Below, in pieces: positions 8,727 to 19,440 of a DNA stretch of 64,000 nt. Location: contig BFEA01000702.1 in assembly GCA_003427395.1 (NCBI GenBank), positions 350,362-414,361 on the forward strand, read 5' to 3'. Source of the DNA: Chara braunii. Lineage: Eukaryota; Streptophyta; Charophyceae; Charales; Characeae. The notes beneath the pieces are model-generated. The model did no database searches. It had not been told where the DNA came from and worked only from the letters and a program-made list of their open reading frames with translations. The first letter of the stretch is position 1; every line of letters starts with the position of its first letter. Position numbers and translations under genes: made by a program.

Positions 8727-11044
8727 GAAAGCTTCAGCGCGCTCTCTCTGCGCGCTGCCTCTGCGGAAAACGGGACGTCGTCCCCCGGGAACCCCCGTAT
8801 GCAGCCAGCTGCTTCTGTGTACACTCCGCGTTAACCTTCGGGCACTCTCGTGCAAAGCATCCCCGAGCGAAGGTGATTGGTTCTCCACGCGTGCCTCGTG
8901 ATGGTCGCCGGACTTCTCACGCAGCGCGTCCCCGCACTCAGTCAGTCGCTTCCTCGGTCGCCTTCGGGCACTCTCGTTTTGCGGTCTCCCGTCAGTTCGT
9001 AGTGAGTCCGGCCCTCTACTTTACGCCGGAAGCCCGGGCCTGGGTCGTCGAGATCCCCCGTGCGCAGCGGGCGCAGCTCACGATGGTCAGACGCCGGCGC
9101 CCCCTCAAGCGCGGATCGGCCACAACTCTCACCTCCCGCGGTCCTCGTCCCGTGTGCACCCATCTTTTTTTGAGCGTCTCCTACTTGCACAACCTGCTTG
9201 CCAGTTGCTCGTCGCCCCACACTTCCTCCACTGGTCCTCCGTTCTCCCTCCTCTTCCTTCTCGAGCCCCCTTCTCGTTATCTCTTCTTCTTCACCTCCCG
9301 CCTCTAGCTCCCGCTCTAGCGCTCGCGCGACGAAAGGAGTAGCTTAGCGCTCGTCGCAGAATCGACTTCCGGTCCGTGCGATCCACTGCCCGCGTTCCCC
9401 TCCATGCTCTACAGACTCCCCTACCCCTTGCTCTCGCGTGCGTTAAAAAAAAACACCCGACCCGGATGCCTGAGTACCCGTACTCGCCTCCGTCCCCCTC
9501 TTTCTGAATCCCTATCCCTCTTTATACCTTCTACTCCCTCTTCCTTCAATCCTCCTCCCTTCTGTCTTCGCCAATCACCTTCCTCTCCCTCCTTTCTCTT
9601 TCGCTTCTCTCCCACATTTTGACCTTCCCGCCGACCGGTCTCGAATTTTTCCAAAAAAAACTTTCCCGCTCGATCGCGCCCATCCTTCCGCTTCTCGTTC
9701 TGCCAATAGTATCTTCTTTCCTTCTCCTTGGCTGCGAGCCTTCCTGCTCTCGGTCACTAGCTCCGCGCTAGTCTTTCGTCTCCATTTGCGATCACCTGCC
9801 ATCCCAGAGTCTGAATTTGGTCTTACTTGCGACATGGATCCACCCGAGCTCATGCGAGCTCACATTCCGCATCTTCTTTTCCTGCGGGGTTGGTTATCAA
9901 GAACCAAGCGGGCTACACCGATCCCAACCGTTTTTCCGAGTCGCCTCTCTCGATCGAAACGGTTGAGCTCCCCTCTTCGAGCATCCTCCTCGCTAGTTCA
10001 GACGTTCACCACCTCTCCCCTTTTTGACTGCGAGCCCCCCCCTTTTTTTTCTTATTCACTCAAGTAGGTCAGACGAGGCCCCACCTTCCCGCATCGCCCC
10101 GACATCTTTCTTTTTCATCATTAGCAATTCCCCTTTCCTTCACAAGCTGTATTTTGCGGTTCGACCCTCCCCCCCGATCCAAATACACGCGGGACTCGAA
10201 CCGCGCCTTTGGAGTTCAGTTGTCAAATGTCTCCAGCCGCGCGCCGGCTTGCCTGCTTTCTCGGCCGCCGGTTGGATTCCCGCACTCGACTGCCCAATTC
10301 TCCCTGCATCCCCCACTTTACCAGTGCCAGCTCCTGGTCCGCCTTCCGTTCTCGATACGCGGAATCTTTGACAGAGCTAACAATCTCCTGTTCTGCCACC
10401 TGTACGCTGGAGTGCTCGGAGGCCACCCTCGAATCCTCAGGTTCCTTCCCGCGGCCGGTCCTGCAAGAGACTTTCTTTCGGAGGGGAGCCCCCACGGTTC
10501 GACGGATACAGCTCAGACTCTCGGTTAGAAACCGGGGACCTTGCGTATACCACTTCGCCGTGTCTGTTCGCATTCCGACGTCACCCCTCCCTTTTTCCTT
10601 GCAGCTTTATCCTCCCTTGCTTCATTTGAGCCCTCCAGGTGCTGTCCCACGTCTCCGAGATTGCAATCGGGGTAATCTCGCAGCTCCCCTCTTGCAAAGT
10701 GGCATCATTCATCCCTGCTTAGGCGCCCTCACGATCTCTCAAGCCTGGCCATCGCCCACCTCGTATCTAAGGCTAGCCCCCCCCCTGATCGTCTAGCAAT
10801 CCTTGCCCCTTTTGCCTTTGGTGCCGAAACTCTGTTCCGTTGGGGTCCGCCCGAGCTCGTTTGCGTCCATGGTTTGAAATGTCACTCCAGCCAACCGAGG
10901 GGTCAGTAAAAAAAAACGGACACCCTAGGTCATCCACAAACACCATGTCCTCAGGCACGCACATGTCAAAAACCAAACAAAAAAAAAAAAGAAAAAAAAA
11001 AAAGGTATTTATTTCACAGAAAGAAACCATTCGGCTGGTAGACA

Positions 11045-11675
11045 GCCACCCGATAACCAGCCCACACCCCAATTCTCGCCGTCCCCGGCAAGCATTTCCC
11101 AATGTATTTCCCCTTTTCTCTTTTTTGCTCATCCCATTTCCCCTGTTTCCTCTGGTTAGTCACGCCCCTAGACGCCCGTTTTTCCTAACTATGTTCTCTT
11201 CTCCTAATTAAGGTACAAAGTCCCTTTCGATGTCGCAACATACCGCCCTTTCCCGACTCACATTTCCTTAACTATGGTACACCCTTTCCATTGGTTCTGT
11301 GACACCTGTCCCTTTCTAACTATGATACAATCACCCTTCCTAGGACTAAGACTCATGGCGTATCATCCTACGACCGTCTCCTTCTCCTCTTCCTCTTCTC
11401 GTGCCTTTCCCTCTTCCGTTTCCTCTCTTCGCTCTCTGTTTGATTTTCAAGGCTTTCATTGAGGCACTCCTCCTCTCTCTTAGCCGGCGCTTCCCTAGCC
11501 GGTCGGCGTCACCTTCTTATTCTCTAGGCCTTTTCTTCTTCCTAGGGGTCTTTGGTAGCGAAGGCTTCCGAACCTTATACCCCTTCCTGGTTCGGCAAGA
11601 CAAGGCCCCTTGTCTGGAGGTCTCCCCCTTTTCATGTGTGATGGTCAATTCTGCTTCGAGCACTTCCTTCCCCTT
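11045..11675. other. Element A 3' untranslated region
   Basis: Lies between the integrase stop (11,676) and the 3' LTR. The plus strand is strongly pyrimidine-rich, so the element sense strand is purine-rich. The bases adjoining the LTR (minus strand GGGGTGTGGG..CGGGTGGC) are G-rich and could hold the polypurine tract, but it is not a classic one. There is no ORF. Confidence 0.5.
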
Positions 11676-12866
11676 TTATTTTGGCTCTTCCCCAAGAGTC
11701 CCTCTTGATCGGAAGATTTTGAAACGATCCCCCGCGATAGGGTCCCGTAGCCTACTCCCATCTAATTCCACGAGCATATAAGCCCCCCCGTCCAATCTCT
11801 TTAGGACCTTATACGGCCCCATCCATCGGTTTGCCAATTTTCGGCTCCAGGTCTTTTCCAGTGACAAATCGTACTTCAGTATTAGGTTGTCAACCCCTAT
11901 CGATGCCTTTCGGACCCGAAGATTTTTGTCCCACCTATCTTTCCCTTTCACCCTCTCTCTCTCGATGTTTTCACTGGCCGTGGCTACCCCGACATCCAAG
12001 TTCTCGGCTATCTGATGTATCCGTGCTTCCAATAGCTCACCCCTAGACATGTTGGTTTTCCATGAGACACTTGTCCAAGTGTCAATGTGAAACTCAATGG
12101 GTAGGGGACAATGCCTGCCGAACCAAAGGGTGTAAGGAGAGTACCCAGTACTCGATTTGACCGTGATGTTGTCCGCCCAAACTGCGTACCGTAAATACTT
12201 AGGCCATTGTTCAGCGCGACCCTTGCACCACTTTACTAGGGTGTCCACAAGTGTCTGGTGGCCCCTTTCTATTGGTGCATTGCTTTGGGGGTGATAGGCG
12301 GTCGTATAGGCCACCCCTATGCCTGCCTTCTCCAACAACCCTTTTACCTTCTGACTCAAGAACTTTGCTCCCCTGTCCATGACCATCTTCCCGACACACA
12401 CATACCGCGCGATATATTCAAGGAGAAATTCACTTACCTCCTCCGCCGTCTTCTTTTTAATGGACTTTGCTTCTACGAATCCCGTGAGGTCATCCCGGGC
12501 GTTGATTATATATCGTAGCGTGCCGACCCCTTTTGGCATGGTTACCAAATCTACGTGGACCTTCTCACCCGGAATTGTGAGAAGCGATGGAACTAAGGGT
12601 TCTTTGTATCGGATCGTCGCCTTCTTCTGGCAAGCCTCACACGTCGAACAGTACTTCTTTACTTCTGTGTATTGTCCGTCCCACCAATAAAGCCTACGGA
12701 CCTTGTCGAAAGTACCCTTCACCCCCCTATGACCTCCAACGACCCCATCGTGTAACTCTTCTATAACCGCCCTTCTCTCTTCCGGATCACACAACACCCT
12801 CATGGGTATCGCAAACTTGGTGGGCCTTTTGAAGAGGGGGCCTCCCCTTAGGCAATACCCCAGTGC
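11676..12866 (-). CDS. Element A integrase
   Basis: The Ty3/gypsy integrase inserts the cDNA into the genome. The main ORF (11,676-12,803, 375 codons) is preceded in the same frame by a conserved GYCLRGGPLFKR segment that begins just after an in-frame stop near 12,867. Visible domains are the N-terminal zinc-binding HHCC (ELHDG, GGHRG and CSTCEAC), the catalytic DDE core (Asp in VHVDLVTMP, Asp in VMDRGAKF, Glu in SNAPIERGH), and a C-terminal domain with a GPY motif (NRWMGPYKVLKRL). The three catalytic residues are all present, so the fold looks functional apart from the upstream stop, which separates it from RNase H. No chromodomain follows. It ends at TAA/TAG before the 3' untranslated region. 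Confidence 0.93.
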   Translation of the reverse strand, partial: ALGYCLRGGPLFKRPTKFAIPMRVLCDPEERRAVIEELHDGVVGGHRGVKGTFDKVRRLYWWDGQYTEVKKYCSTCEACQKKATIRYKEPLVPSLLTIPGEKVHVDLVTMPKGVGTLRYIINARDDLTGFVEAKSIKKKTAEEVSEFLLEYIARYVCVGKMVMDRGAKFLSQKVKGLLEKAGIGVAYTTAYHPQSNAPIERGHQTLVDTLVKWCKGRAEQWPKYLRYAVWADNITVKSSTGYSPYTLWFGRHCPLPIEFHIDTWTSVSWKTNMSRGELLEARIHQIAENLDVGVATASENIERERVKGKDRWDKNLRVRKASIGVDNLILKYDLSLEKTWSRKLANRWMGPYKVLKRLDGGAYMLVELDGSRLRDPIAGDRFKIFRSRGTLGEEPK

Positions 12867-13262
12867 TTATTGCTGGATTCTTTCAGCCCCTGTTTCCCTA
12901 CCGGCCAAGTACAACCCTATGTCTCGGTACTTCTCGTCGTAGAGATTTGCGAGAAAAGTCCTTGGGCCCCCTTCTTCCCCTCGGCTGCTTCCAGCCACTT
13001 GCGCCCTATTAGTGAAGACTTTCATCATCTCTCCTTTGCCCGTCGTCGCCTCTTCCTCCTTAAGTCTAGGCAAGTCTTCCTCACGAATGGGAAGCCGGGA
13101 CAACCCGTCCGTGACCTGGTTCTTGGTCCCCGATATCCTCTCGACCCTATAGTCGTAAAGCCTAATATGAATCATCCAGCGCGCGATGGTCGGATCCGTC
13201 AGCGAGAAATCCTTTTGGAGGACAGCGGCCACCGCTGGAGAAATCGCCGTCCGTACAGGTAG
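12867..13262 (-). pseudogene. Element A RNase H, C-terminal part and tether
   Basis: The frame contains DFSLTDPTIARWMIHIRLYD and VERISGTKNQVTDGLSRL, the hallmark end of Ty3/gypsy RNase H (DPTxARW followed by an aspartate-containing xxxDxLSR motif), then a charged linker leading to integrase. It is shifted relative to the upstream RT-RNase H frame (13,199-13,981) by a frameshift near 13,230, so pol is broken here. The frame stays open into the integrase region apart from one stop at about 12,867. The RNase H acidic residue in TDGLSRL is retained. Confidence 0.85.
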
Positions 13263-13981
13263 TGACGGAAGACTTTTAGGCAGTGCAATTCCCCCAACAC
13301 TTCCTTCTTGAATTGGCTATAATTTCTCTCTGCGGGGTTCAAGGTCCGGCTCTCGAATTGCAACGGTCTCTCTCTCCCTTCCCCATCCTTTTGCGACAGT
13401 AGGCCCCCCACTGAGTGAGGTCTAGCGTCCGTGGATACTATAAACGACCAACTCTCTTCGTCTTCGAAAAACGGGACTCCTAGGACCTCTCCACCTTCGT
13501 GGAACTCCCCCTTCAAGGCTTCCATGGCCGCGGTTTGTTCTTCTCCCCAAACCCATCCTTCCAATTTCCTGAGGAGTCTTCTCAGGGGTTCCGCTTTTTC
13601 CCCATAGGCTCTTATGAAGATTCTCCAGTAGCCCACAACCCCTAGAAACTGTCGGACCTCCGTTATGGATTTTAGCGGTGAAGGCCAAGTCATCAATTTT
13701 ACTAATTTCTCGGGATCAGCCCTCCGCCCCTCCTTATCGCAAATGAACCCTAATATCTTGATGGAGGATACGCCCCAACGACTCTTAGTCCCGCTTACCG
13801 TGAGGTTGGCATTGTCTAGTTTCTCAAGGACGTCCTTGACATCTTTCATGTGATCGGCCACAAACTTTCTAACCCCAGGAAAAACCTCGGTCTCATCCCG
13901 CTCGACCGGCCCTTTTATTGGGAAATCGTCCAGGAAGACCTCCACCTTCTCCGGTATGAATTCCTTAAGGACCTCGATCAT
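13199..13981 (-). CDS. Element A reverse transcriptase (palm/thumb) and RNase H start
   Basis: Begins MIEVLKEFIPEKVEVFLDD. FLDDF is the catalytic motif C (x-x-Asp-Asp) of reverse transcriptase, followed by a linker and DVKDVLEKLDNANLTVSGTKS, ILGFICDKEG and the connection sequence REFLGVVGYWRIFIRAY-like (VRQFLGVVGYWRIFIR). RNase H starts at SFIVSTDARPHSVGGLL with its first Asp, then RTLNPAERNYSQFKKEVLGELHCL with its Glu. Catalytic residues of both enzymes are retained in this part. It is linked upstream through an n-rich, frameshifted stretch (13,982-14,174) that encodes motif A (CDLFSGYEE). Confidence 0.92.
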   Translation of the reverse strand: MIEVLKEFIPEKVEVFLDDFPIKGPVERDETEVFPGVRKFVADHMKDVKDVLEKLDNANLTVSGTKSRWGVSSIKILGFICDKEGRRADPEKLVKLMTWPSPLKSITEVRQFLGVVGYWRIFIRAYGEKAEPLRRLLRKLEGWVWGEEQTAAMEALKGEFHEGGEVLGVPFFEDEESWSFIVSTDARPHSVGGLLSQKDGEGRERPLQFESRTLNPAERNYSQFKKEVLGELHCLKVFRHYLYGRRFLQRWPLSSKRISR

Positions 13982-14174
13982 AGCCCTTTAGAACACGGNT
14001 ACCCCATTCNTCCAACCCATCAGTACCACCATNATTTGAANCANCNNTAAGGGTGTATGCATGGCGGTCATGTGCCTGTCCCGGTAATCTAAGGGAATCT
14101 CTTCGTACCCTGAGAAGAGATCGCAAATAGAGTNTATTGAGTGACCCACTGATCCTTCCGCTAGCAAGTCGGCC
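13982..14174 (-). pseudogene. Element A RT motif A segment, n-rich
   Basis: Minus-strand translation gives ADLLAEGSVGHSI, then CDLFSGYEEIPLDYRDRHMTAMHTP, so the first catalytic Asp of RT is intact. Isolated n bases and a frame break separate it from the RT parts on either side. This is the most ambiguous stretch of the pol gene. Confidence 0.8.
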
Positions 14175-14768
14175 TCAGCCTTCAGGTATAGACCCCACGT
14201 CTCTTACGGTGACTNNATTGGTCCTCTNGAGGTTCTGGATCCATCTTAGTTNGTTGCTACCTCCCTTCCTTAGAAAGAACCACTTATTGGAGTAGGCACT
14301 CTCACACGGNTCCNCGACGAATGTCCTGATCTTTTCCTTGATGAAGGTCACGATCTCTTCTTTCTCCTTTTGAGCATACTTCCACTGAGGNCTATCCTTC
14401 CAAGGGTCGTGCGGGATCGTGTGGATCCGGGCAGGCTTAGCATACCTTGGGTCGATTCTCCTTCTCTCCGAGTCGTCAAAGGCAATGGCCTTATCGCAGC
14501 CCCTTAAGGGCATTGCTATGAACCCTTTTTCTTCCTCCGTGAGATTCTCATCTCCTATATCCATTTTGGTCAGTCTATNGNCCNTTATCCTTTGCCCCTC
14601 CGTCTCTTTNCTCTTCCTGATGATATCGGNTGTCTCCTCTTCCGNTATTGTAGTTTCCCCCGTTCTATCCTGGCTGATCGCGGCGGGTTTTACTTTCTCC
14701 GCCANGGTTTTNTGCTTCTTAACTCCGCCGGCTANGGGGATCCCTCCAAAAAAGACAAACTTATGCAT
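14175..14768 (-). pseudogene. Element A RT N-terminal (fingers) region
   Basis: The frame contains KPARIHTIPHDPWKD, then SAYSNKWFFLRKGGSN and LRWIQNL..TN.VTVRDVGSIP, the typical start of Ty3/gypsy RT (SPYxNxWF.RK...LR.IQDL..LN..T..D). The upstream 110 residues are charged and belong to the protease-RT linker. It terminates at TAG just before motif A. Several n bases lie inside. Confidence 0.88.
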
Positions 14769-15328
14769 CCACCGAACTCCTCCTCCTCCTCCTCCTTCTC
14801 GTACCCCATACCGCTAATTACAATCCTATCCCCCACGTCCTCGATCTCTAATTGGTCCCCCTTGGGTCCCCTATCCNTCAAGGGTACTTCCTCTNGCCGG
14901 ACTNNGCATACCCTCGACTGGCCCCCTTTTCGCCTAGTAAGGCTGGTCCGGTTGCGTTCATCTTGCGCGTCTACGATCTTTAGAACCACCCGGATTCCGT
15001 CAGGACTTTGAATCGAGAGGGTTTGACTTCCATCCGACAAATCAACCGTGGTTGCGTGTACCGCGCTCAGTCAGGTCCTTCCGAGNATTAATTNGGAGGA
15101 NCACTCTTTCANCGAAAAGATGGGGACCNTGGCCTCCANACCGGTGACCTCGATCACNGGGCTATGACACACCCCTTCGNNCGGTTGTAGCTTGTTATCG
15201 GCCACTACCATCGACATTGACACCCCTCGATCTATTTCCAAGCCTAGTTCTCGTGCGATCGAGTCCCTACAAACCGTAGATTCGGACCCGTTATCTACAA
15301 GAGCCTTCATCTTCTTCCCACTGACCAC
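14732..15328 (-). pseudogene. Element A aspartic protease region
   Basis: The retroviral-type protease cleaves Gag-Pol. The frame 15,071-15,328 begins MVSGKKMKALVDNGSESTVC. ALVDNGSE is the active-site motif (hydrophobic-hydrophobic-Asp-x-Gly), with Asn-Gly in place of the usual Ser/Thr-Gly, followed by RELGLEIDRGVSMSMVVADN. The same frame continues after a stop at 15,071 into 14,732-15,040 (RNRTSLTRRKGGQSRVC.., then DVGDRIVISGMGYEKEEEEEEFGG). Relative to the gag frame it is shifted by one base and overlaps its end by 22 bp. This may be a natural frameshift site or simple decay. Confidence 0.8.
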
Positions 15329-17989
15329 ATCCTGGAGCTGGCCGCTTNCTTACACATAATTTTTTTTTGCTTTTTCTCCCGAGAAGAAATTGGCANGTAG
15401 CTCTTCCATGGTAATGCGGGAGGCCTGGCCGGACCCTCCACCTGCACCGTGGGTCCCCCAACGATCGGGACTCTAACCTTCCTAGTGATGCTCAGGAGTT
15501 CCTCCCTGGCACTTTTGCTCGNGGCTAGATATTCTAAAAGGGTGCACTGCATGGGCTGCATCAGAGTCCTCCTGAGAGGTGCTANTGTGTCTATCTCATC
15601 CAAAGTGCACTTCATTTCNAACTTTTTNGGTCCCCTTTTCTTAGGCGATTTTGGCGATGTGGGCTCCNNCTTCTTTTCCTCTACCGTTTTCGCATCGGTC
15701 ATAGGCTGGTCATTGTCGCCNCTTTTTACCTCCGTACTTTCTGTCANGCTTGCTTGNTTCTCAGATGTCTCGGCCCCGACCTGCGTCCTCACCCTTAGGC
15801 AGGGCCTCTCCTCCTCGGCCTGTGTATCTATGAACTTGATGCTCGATACTTGGGGTTCTCTAATGGACAACCCTCCCGGTGACTCCACCATTTGGATGTG
15901 AGCAGTGTTGGAGGAGCTTCCAACTTCCGGTTTCTTTCCTAGTCTAGCCTCTTGAAGAGCCACCCTTTTGTCCACGTTTACCGTCATCGATGGGTAAAAG
16001 GAGACTGCCTCGCCGCTATCCCCCCACACAACACACTTGTTTTCATTCAGCTTGACCACTCCCAATCTCAAAGCCTCCGTGAGATAAGGGCAGTCCCTTT
16101 TGATGTGGTTTTCTTCGCTGCAGTAGACACACCCGGCCCGAGCTTGGGGATTGTTGGGGCGCGGACTCCCTTGTGCTATTGTCGCTATGGGCGCAGGCGA
16201 AGCCGGTGGTGGTGGTGCTGGGGGTGGTGGTGCTCTAATCTCCGGTCGCGGCCCAGGGGCCCTAGCTTGTGGGGCGTCTCTACACCTTCCATCCCTAGCA
16301 TCCTTCGAATGGGAACTCCCCCAATCGGAACCACGATTCCCTCCCATCTCCCAGTCGTTCCTCCAACCTCCTTGGCCACTTCATTCGTGTCTCCATCCGG
16401 TCGGCCGTTCACCCCACCTGGGAATAGGGGGACAAGGTGGCGGTCTATCGTTCCCCCTCGGACCATCATTCCGTGTCCCTCGCATGTTGCAGAGAGCCAT
16501 GTCCAAGGTCTCGTTCATGTATTCTCTTACGTCTACCCCTCCCCCTGTGAAAACCACCTCGGCTACTTTCTCGAAATTTGCAGAATTCCTCGGGGCCTCC
16601 TCAAGGACCTCCTTACTCTTTTCTTCGGGCAGATGCAGCATGAACATTACGCACCTGTCTACCTCGGACATCATGCCCCTATCCACTGGGGCTTGGGACA
16701 GACGCTTGAACCTATGGGTAAAGGCTACCAAGTTCTCCCTTTCCCCCCTTGTAATACGTCTCAAGCCCTCCACGGTCGGGATCAGGTCATCACAGGCAAA
16801 AGTCTGCAATAGGCTTGCCCTGAAGGTCCTCCATCGTCCGTCTGAAGGGTAGATAGCTCGGATCGCGGTGTCTAACTCGGGGTCCGAGTGCTGGATGAAA
16901 TAATCAATCCATTCCCTTTCGGAGAATCTCTTGCGGTAAGCGTAGCTTTCCCATTTCTCCACGAACCCTGTCACGTCTCGACCATCGAAAAAAAGCGCCT
17001 CCAGACCCAGGTTGACGTCATATTAGGGCACCCGTCAGTCGTCATATCGGCGAAAATAGGGACCTTCCATAGGTCCATCGGTTGCCAGATCGTATGGCTT
17101 GTACCACGAGGGATCCGGCTCCTCTACCCGGCCTCGAGGTCTTGGAGGCTCCCAGGGGGTCCTCCCCGTAGCGGCTCCGCTCTTCCGGCCAATCCTCTTC
17201 CCACCGAGCGTGGTCCTGCCCTCTAAAACTCCTCCGGGCCTCCATCCCTTGACTCCTGCCCGTTATCTCGCCAGGTGCCCAAGCCGCATCTGCTTCTCTC
17301 ACGGCCCATCTACGCGACCTACTACCAGCCTCCGCCGGTCTTTCTTCTCTAAGACCCCTCCTACTTGGTCCCCCTTCCTCTTCTCTCTGAAGTGGTCGGT
17401 ACCCTCCCCTATCTCTTGGAAATTCCAGGGTTTCTCCCATTCTTGCGGCCGGCAAATCCCCCCACCGAGATTCTGTAGGGAGGCCTCTCGAGCCCTCAAT
17501 CATTCCTTCCCGCGCAGGCGCTCGCCTCTCTGCGCCAGTTCTTGTTCCTACTAAGGCCTGTCTTTCACCGGTGACGCTCTCCGGAATCCTATCAACCCAT
17601 CTCCGCGGCTGACCGTCGGCCTCGGCCGATCCCCCCTCTCGCAAGTCTCTTCCGCCCCGATACACCTCCTCCTCTCCCCTAAGCGGTCGATATCCCTGTC
17701 TATCTCTGGAGAATTCCCGTGCTTCCTCTAATCGAGCTTCCACATCCATCAGGTCAGCTCACCGGGACTCCACCGGGACGCCTCTCGCGGCTTCGGCTAC
17801 CCCTTTGTTTACCAGCACCTGTGGCCCCACATCCCTGTGCACTCGTACTTCCGCGCCGGCCCTTTGCCCCTCCGCGGCTTGTCTTTCTCCCGCAGCCATT
17901 TCAGGATCTCCTTCAGCTAGCGCTTCCGCTCCTCTTGCCATTGCCTCCACTACCCTACTTAGACTGGCCCCCAACTCGGGCCTCTTCAC
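15307..17989 (-). pseudogene. Element A gag with CCHC zinc knuckle
   Basis: Gag builds the virus-like particle. The frame starts at MKRPELGASLSRVVEAMA (17,989). An in-frame TGA at 17,761-17,759 separates it from 17,749-17,042, an Arg/Glu-rich region with two about 100-residue repeats (REFSRDRQGYRPLRGEEE and LEFPRDRGGYRPLQREEE). A frameshift near 17,000 leads into the capsid-like part at 16,974-16,381 (DGRDVTGFVEKWESYAYRKRF, then WIDYFIQHS and LDTAIRAIYP). After one in-frame TGA the same frame holds a Pro-rich tract and the nucleocapsid knuckle CVYCSEENHIKRDC (C-x2-C-x4-H-x4-C, near 16,094-16,135), followed by a long charged tail. Overall it is one gag gene broken by two stops and one frameshift. 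Confidence 0.87.
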
Positions 17990-18099
17990 TATCCCCCTTC
18001 TTTAAGTGGTTTCAAGCGGACTAGGGAGACCAGTCCCCACTTCACTCTCCATGCACCCTTATTGGTAATTCCTAGTCGCTTCGTTCACTATTGTTTGCA

Positions 18100-18963
18100 T
18101 CACTTTCTGGCCTCGCTCTCCTCACTACTATCCCTGTTTCCTCCCGAGTCCCTCTCCTCTTCCGATCCCCCCTTCCCCTCACTAGAATCCTCGTCCCCAC
18201 CTTCCCCCTCCGACTCCTCACTGGTTACCGTCCACCAAGAATCCCTCAGTTTTTTCTCCTCACTGGCAGCCAACGCAAGATTTGTTATCTCAAGGTCCGA
18301 GATACCCCTAATCCCCTCTTGCGCACACCTTCTTACCAGATCCCTATCCACATCACCAGCTTGCCCGGAGAACAGGGGCTTGATGAACTCCCCAACGCGG
18401 GCCCACCACTCGAAGTCGGTGTCTTCTCTCGACTCCCAGCACTGGGTGAATAGCTCGTGTCCCCCGTCTTCTCCCAGAGGGTACTTTTCTATCACTTCAC
18501 CCCTTATTCGGACTTTCCTCACNGTCTCGTCGTCAGCATAGAGAAGNCGATAAGCCCAGGAAGTGATGTGCCAAGTCCTCCCNTGGGCTGCCCTCGGAAC
18601 CTCCTCCCTCCNTCAGTATTCTACCTTATCGAANACGGGGTCCCTGGTGCCAACTCTCCTCAATCTCCGNACTCGTTCTANGNCTCTTTCGGAGATGNNT
18701 AAANGATCTTTCCCTTCAGCTAATTCGGTTGCGAAGATTAGCCNGGCATCAGGGGACAAAAAAAATTCTGCCTTTCTCGTGCAGCGATTCCCCTCGGACA
18801 CTACTGAGAATCTGACCACCGTCTCTTGCTCGTAAATTTCGAAGAACTCGGTAGTCACCTCTCCTTCTCCTCTAATTCTCGGGAGAGTCACTCCATATCT
18901 TCCTCCCCACGCTAGAGCCCTATCAAGGGTGCTGTAATGGTCCCCCCTCTCGTANNTAATCAT
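18100..18963 (-). pseudogene. Leader-family ORF, element A, gag-proximal copy
   Basis: A 288-codon frame with one in-frame TGA near 18,613 and several n bases. Residues about 65-75 read KAEFFLSPDA followed by LIFATELAEGKD, which matches the family motif seen in the plus-strand element B ORFs (x-Y/F-L-S-x-D/E-G/A-W, six residues, then L-x-x-G). The C-terminal half has a helical region (DTDFEWWARVGEFIKPLFSG, DLVRRCAQEGIRGISDLEI) and a strongly acidic tail (EESEGEGGDEDSSEGKGG), comparable to the acidic tail of the ORF at 43,480. It is immediately upstream of gag (110 bp). Function unknown. No signal peptide, membrane span, zinc site or enzyme motif is visible. Confidence 0.6.
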
Positions 18964-18970
18964 ATGAGCC

Positions 18971-19440
18971 TCACCTCACGCCTGCCAACCTTGTGGCGGC
19001 CTCGAGCAACGAATCCTCGCACTTGGCGCGACCGGTCTCTTCGTCCCCTCGCAGAGTTTGCCGCAGAGCCTCCTCGTACTCTCTCATTCTATCCCAAAAT
19101 CGGGTCTCTATGAGGTGTGTCCCACACGTCAGTGGCGTCCCCAGAAAACTTGAGTCCTCCTCGAATTTTCTTTCTACTTCCAACAAAGGCTCCCTCCAAA
19201 TCCTTGAAAATCTCACGCCACTCGCGTCTCTAATGTAGACCGAGAAGGTAGCTTGCGTGGTCCAGTTCCTTCTTTTCCACAAAGCTAGCCGTCAGACCTC
19301 CACTAGAAACTCCGTCTTGGCGCGGACTACCCGGTCCTCTCCCAATTCCGGGTTAAGCTCAGCACTTCCCTCGATCCTAACCTCGCTACCGTCCTCGTAG
19401 GTCCCTAACTCCCAACGAATCCTATTGGAGATGAATGAGG
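18971..19440 (-). pseudogene. Leader-family ORF, element A, degraded copy
   Basis: Open pieces (18,971-19,282 and an upstream frame to about 19,440 reading RIRWELGTYEDGSEVRIEG, then RVVRAKTEFLVEV) resemble the N-terminal beta-rich region of this family (alternating hydrophobic/charged residues with W and E). The C-terminal piece has FWDRMREYEEALRQTL and KCEDSLLEAATRLAGVR, a helical end. It overlaps the next copy by a few bases. The central L-S-x-E-G-W motif cannot be located, so membership is inferred from position and style. Confidence 0.4.

Larger units (their letters stand above)
7752..11044 (-). repeat. Element A 3' LTR, truncated at its left end
   Basis: Co-linear with about 24,317-27,171. 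Identity stops at GGTAGACA (ending 11,044), the mate of GGTAGACA ending at 27,171, so the LTR starts TGTCTACC in element sense. The first roughly 700 bp of the right-hand LTR (23,528-24,240) have no counterpart here. This copy carries 716 bp (8,957-9,672) that the other lacks, and a longer TC run. Confidence 0.85.

Noticed and set aside
8405-9307. 300-codon ORF and antisense ORFs across the TC run
   Set aside because: Ser-Leu and Arg-Glu strings come from the microsatellite; no conserved motif.
10209-10796. ORF of 195 codons on the plus strand of the element A LTR, also open in the other LTR (26,070-26,642)
   Set aside because: Openness in both copies follows from LTR identity. It is antisense to the element, differs at its end, and has no recognised motif.
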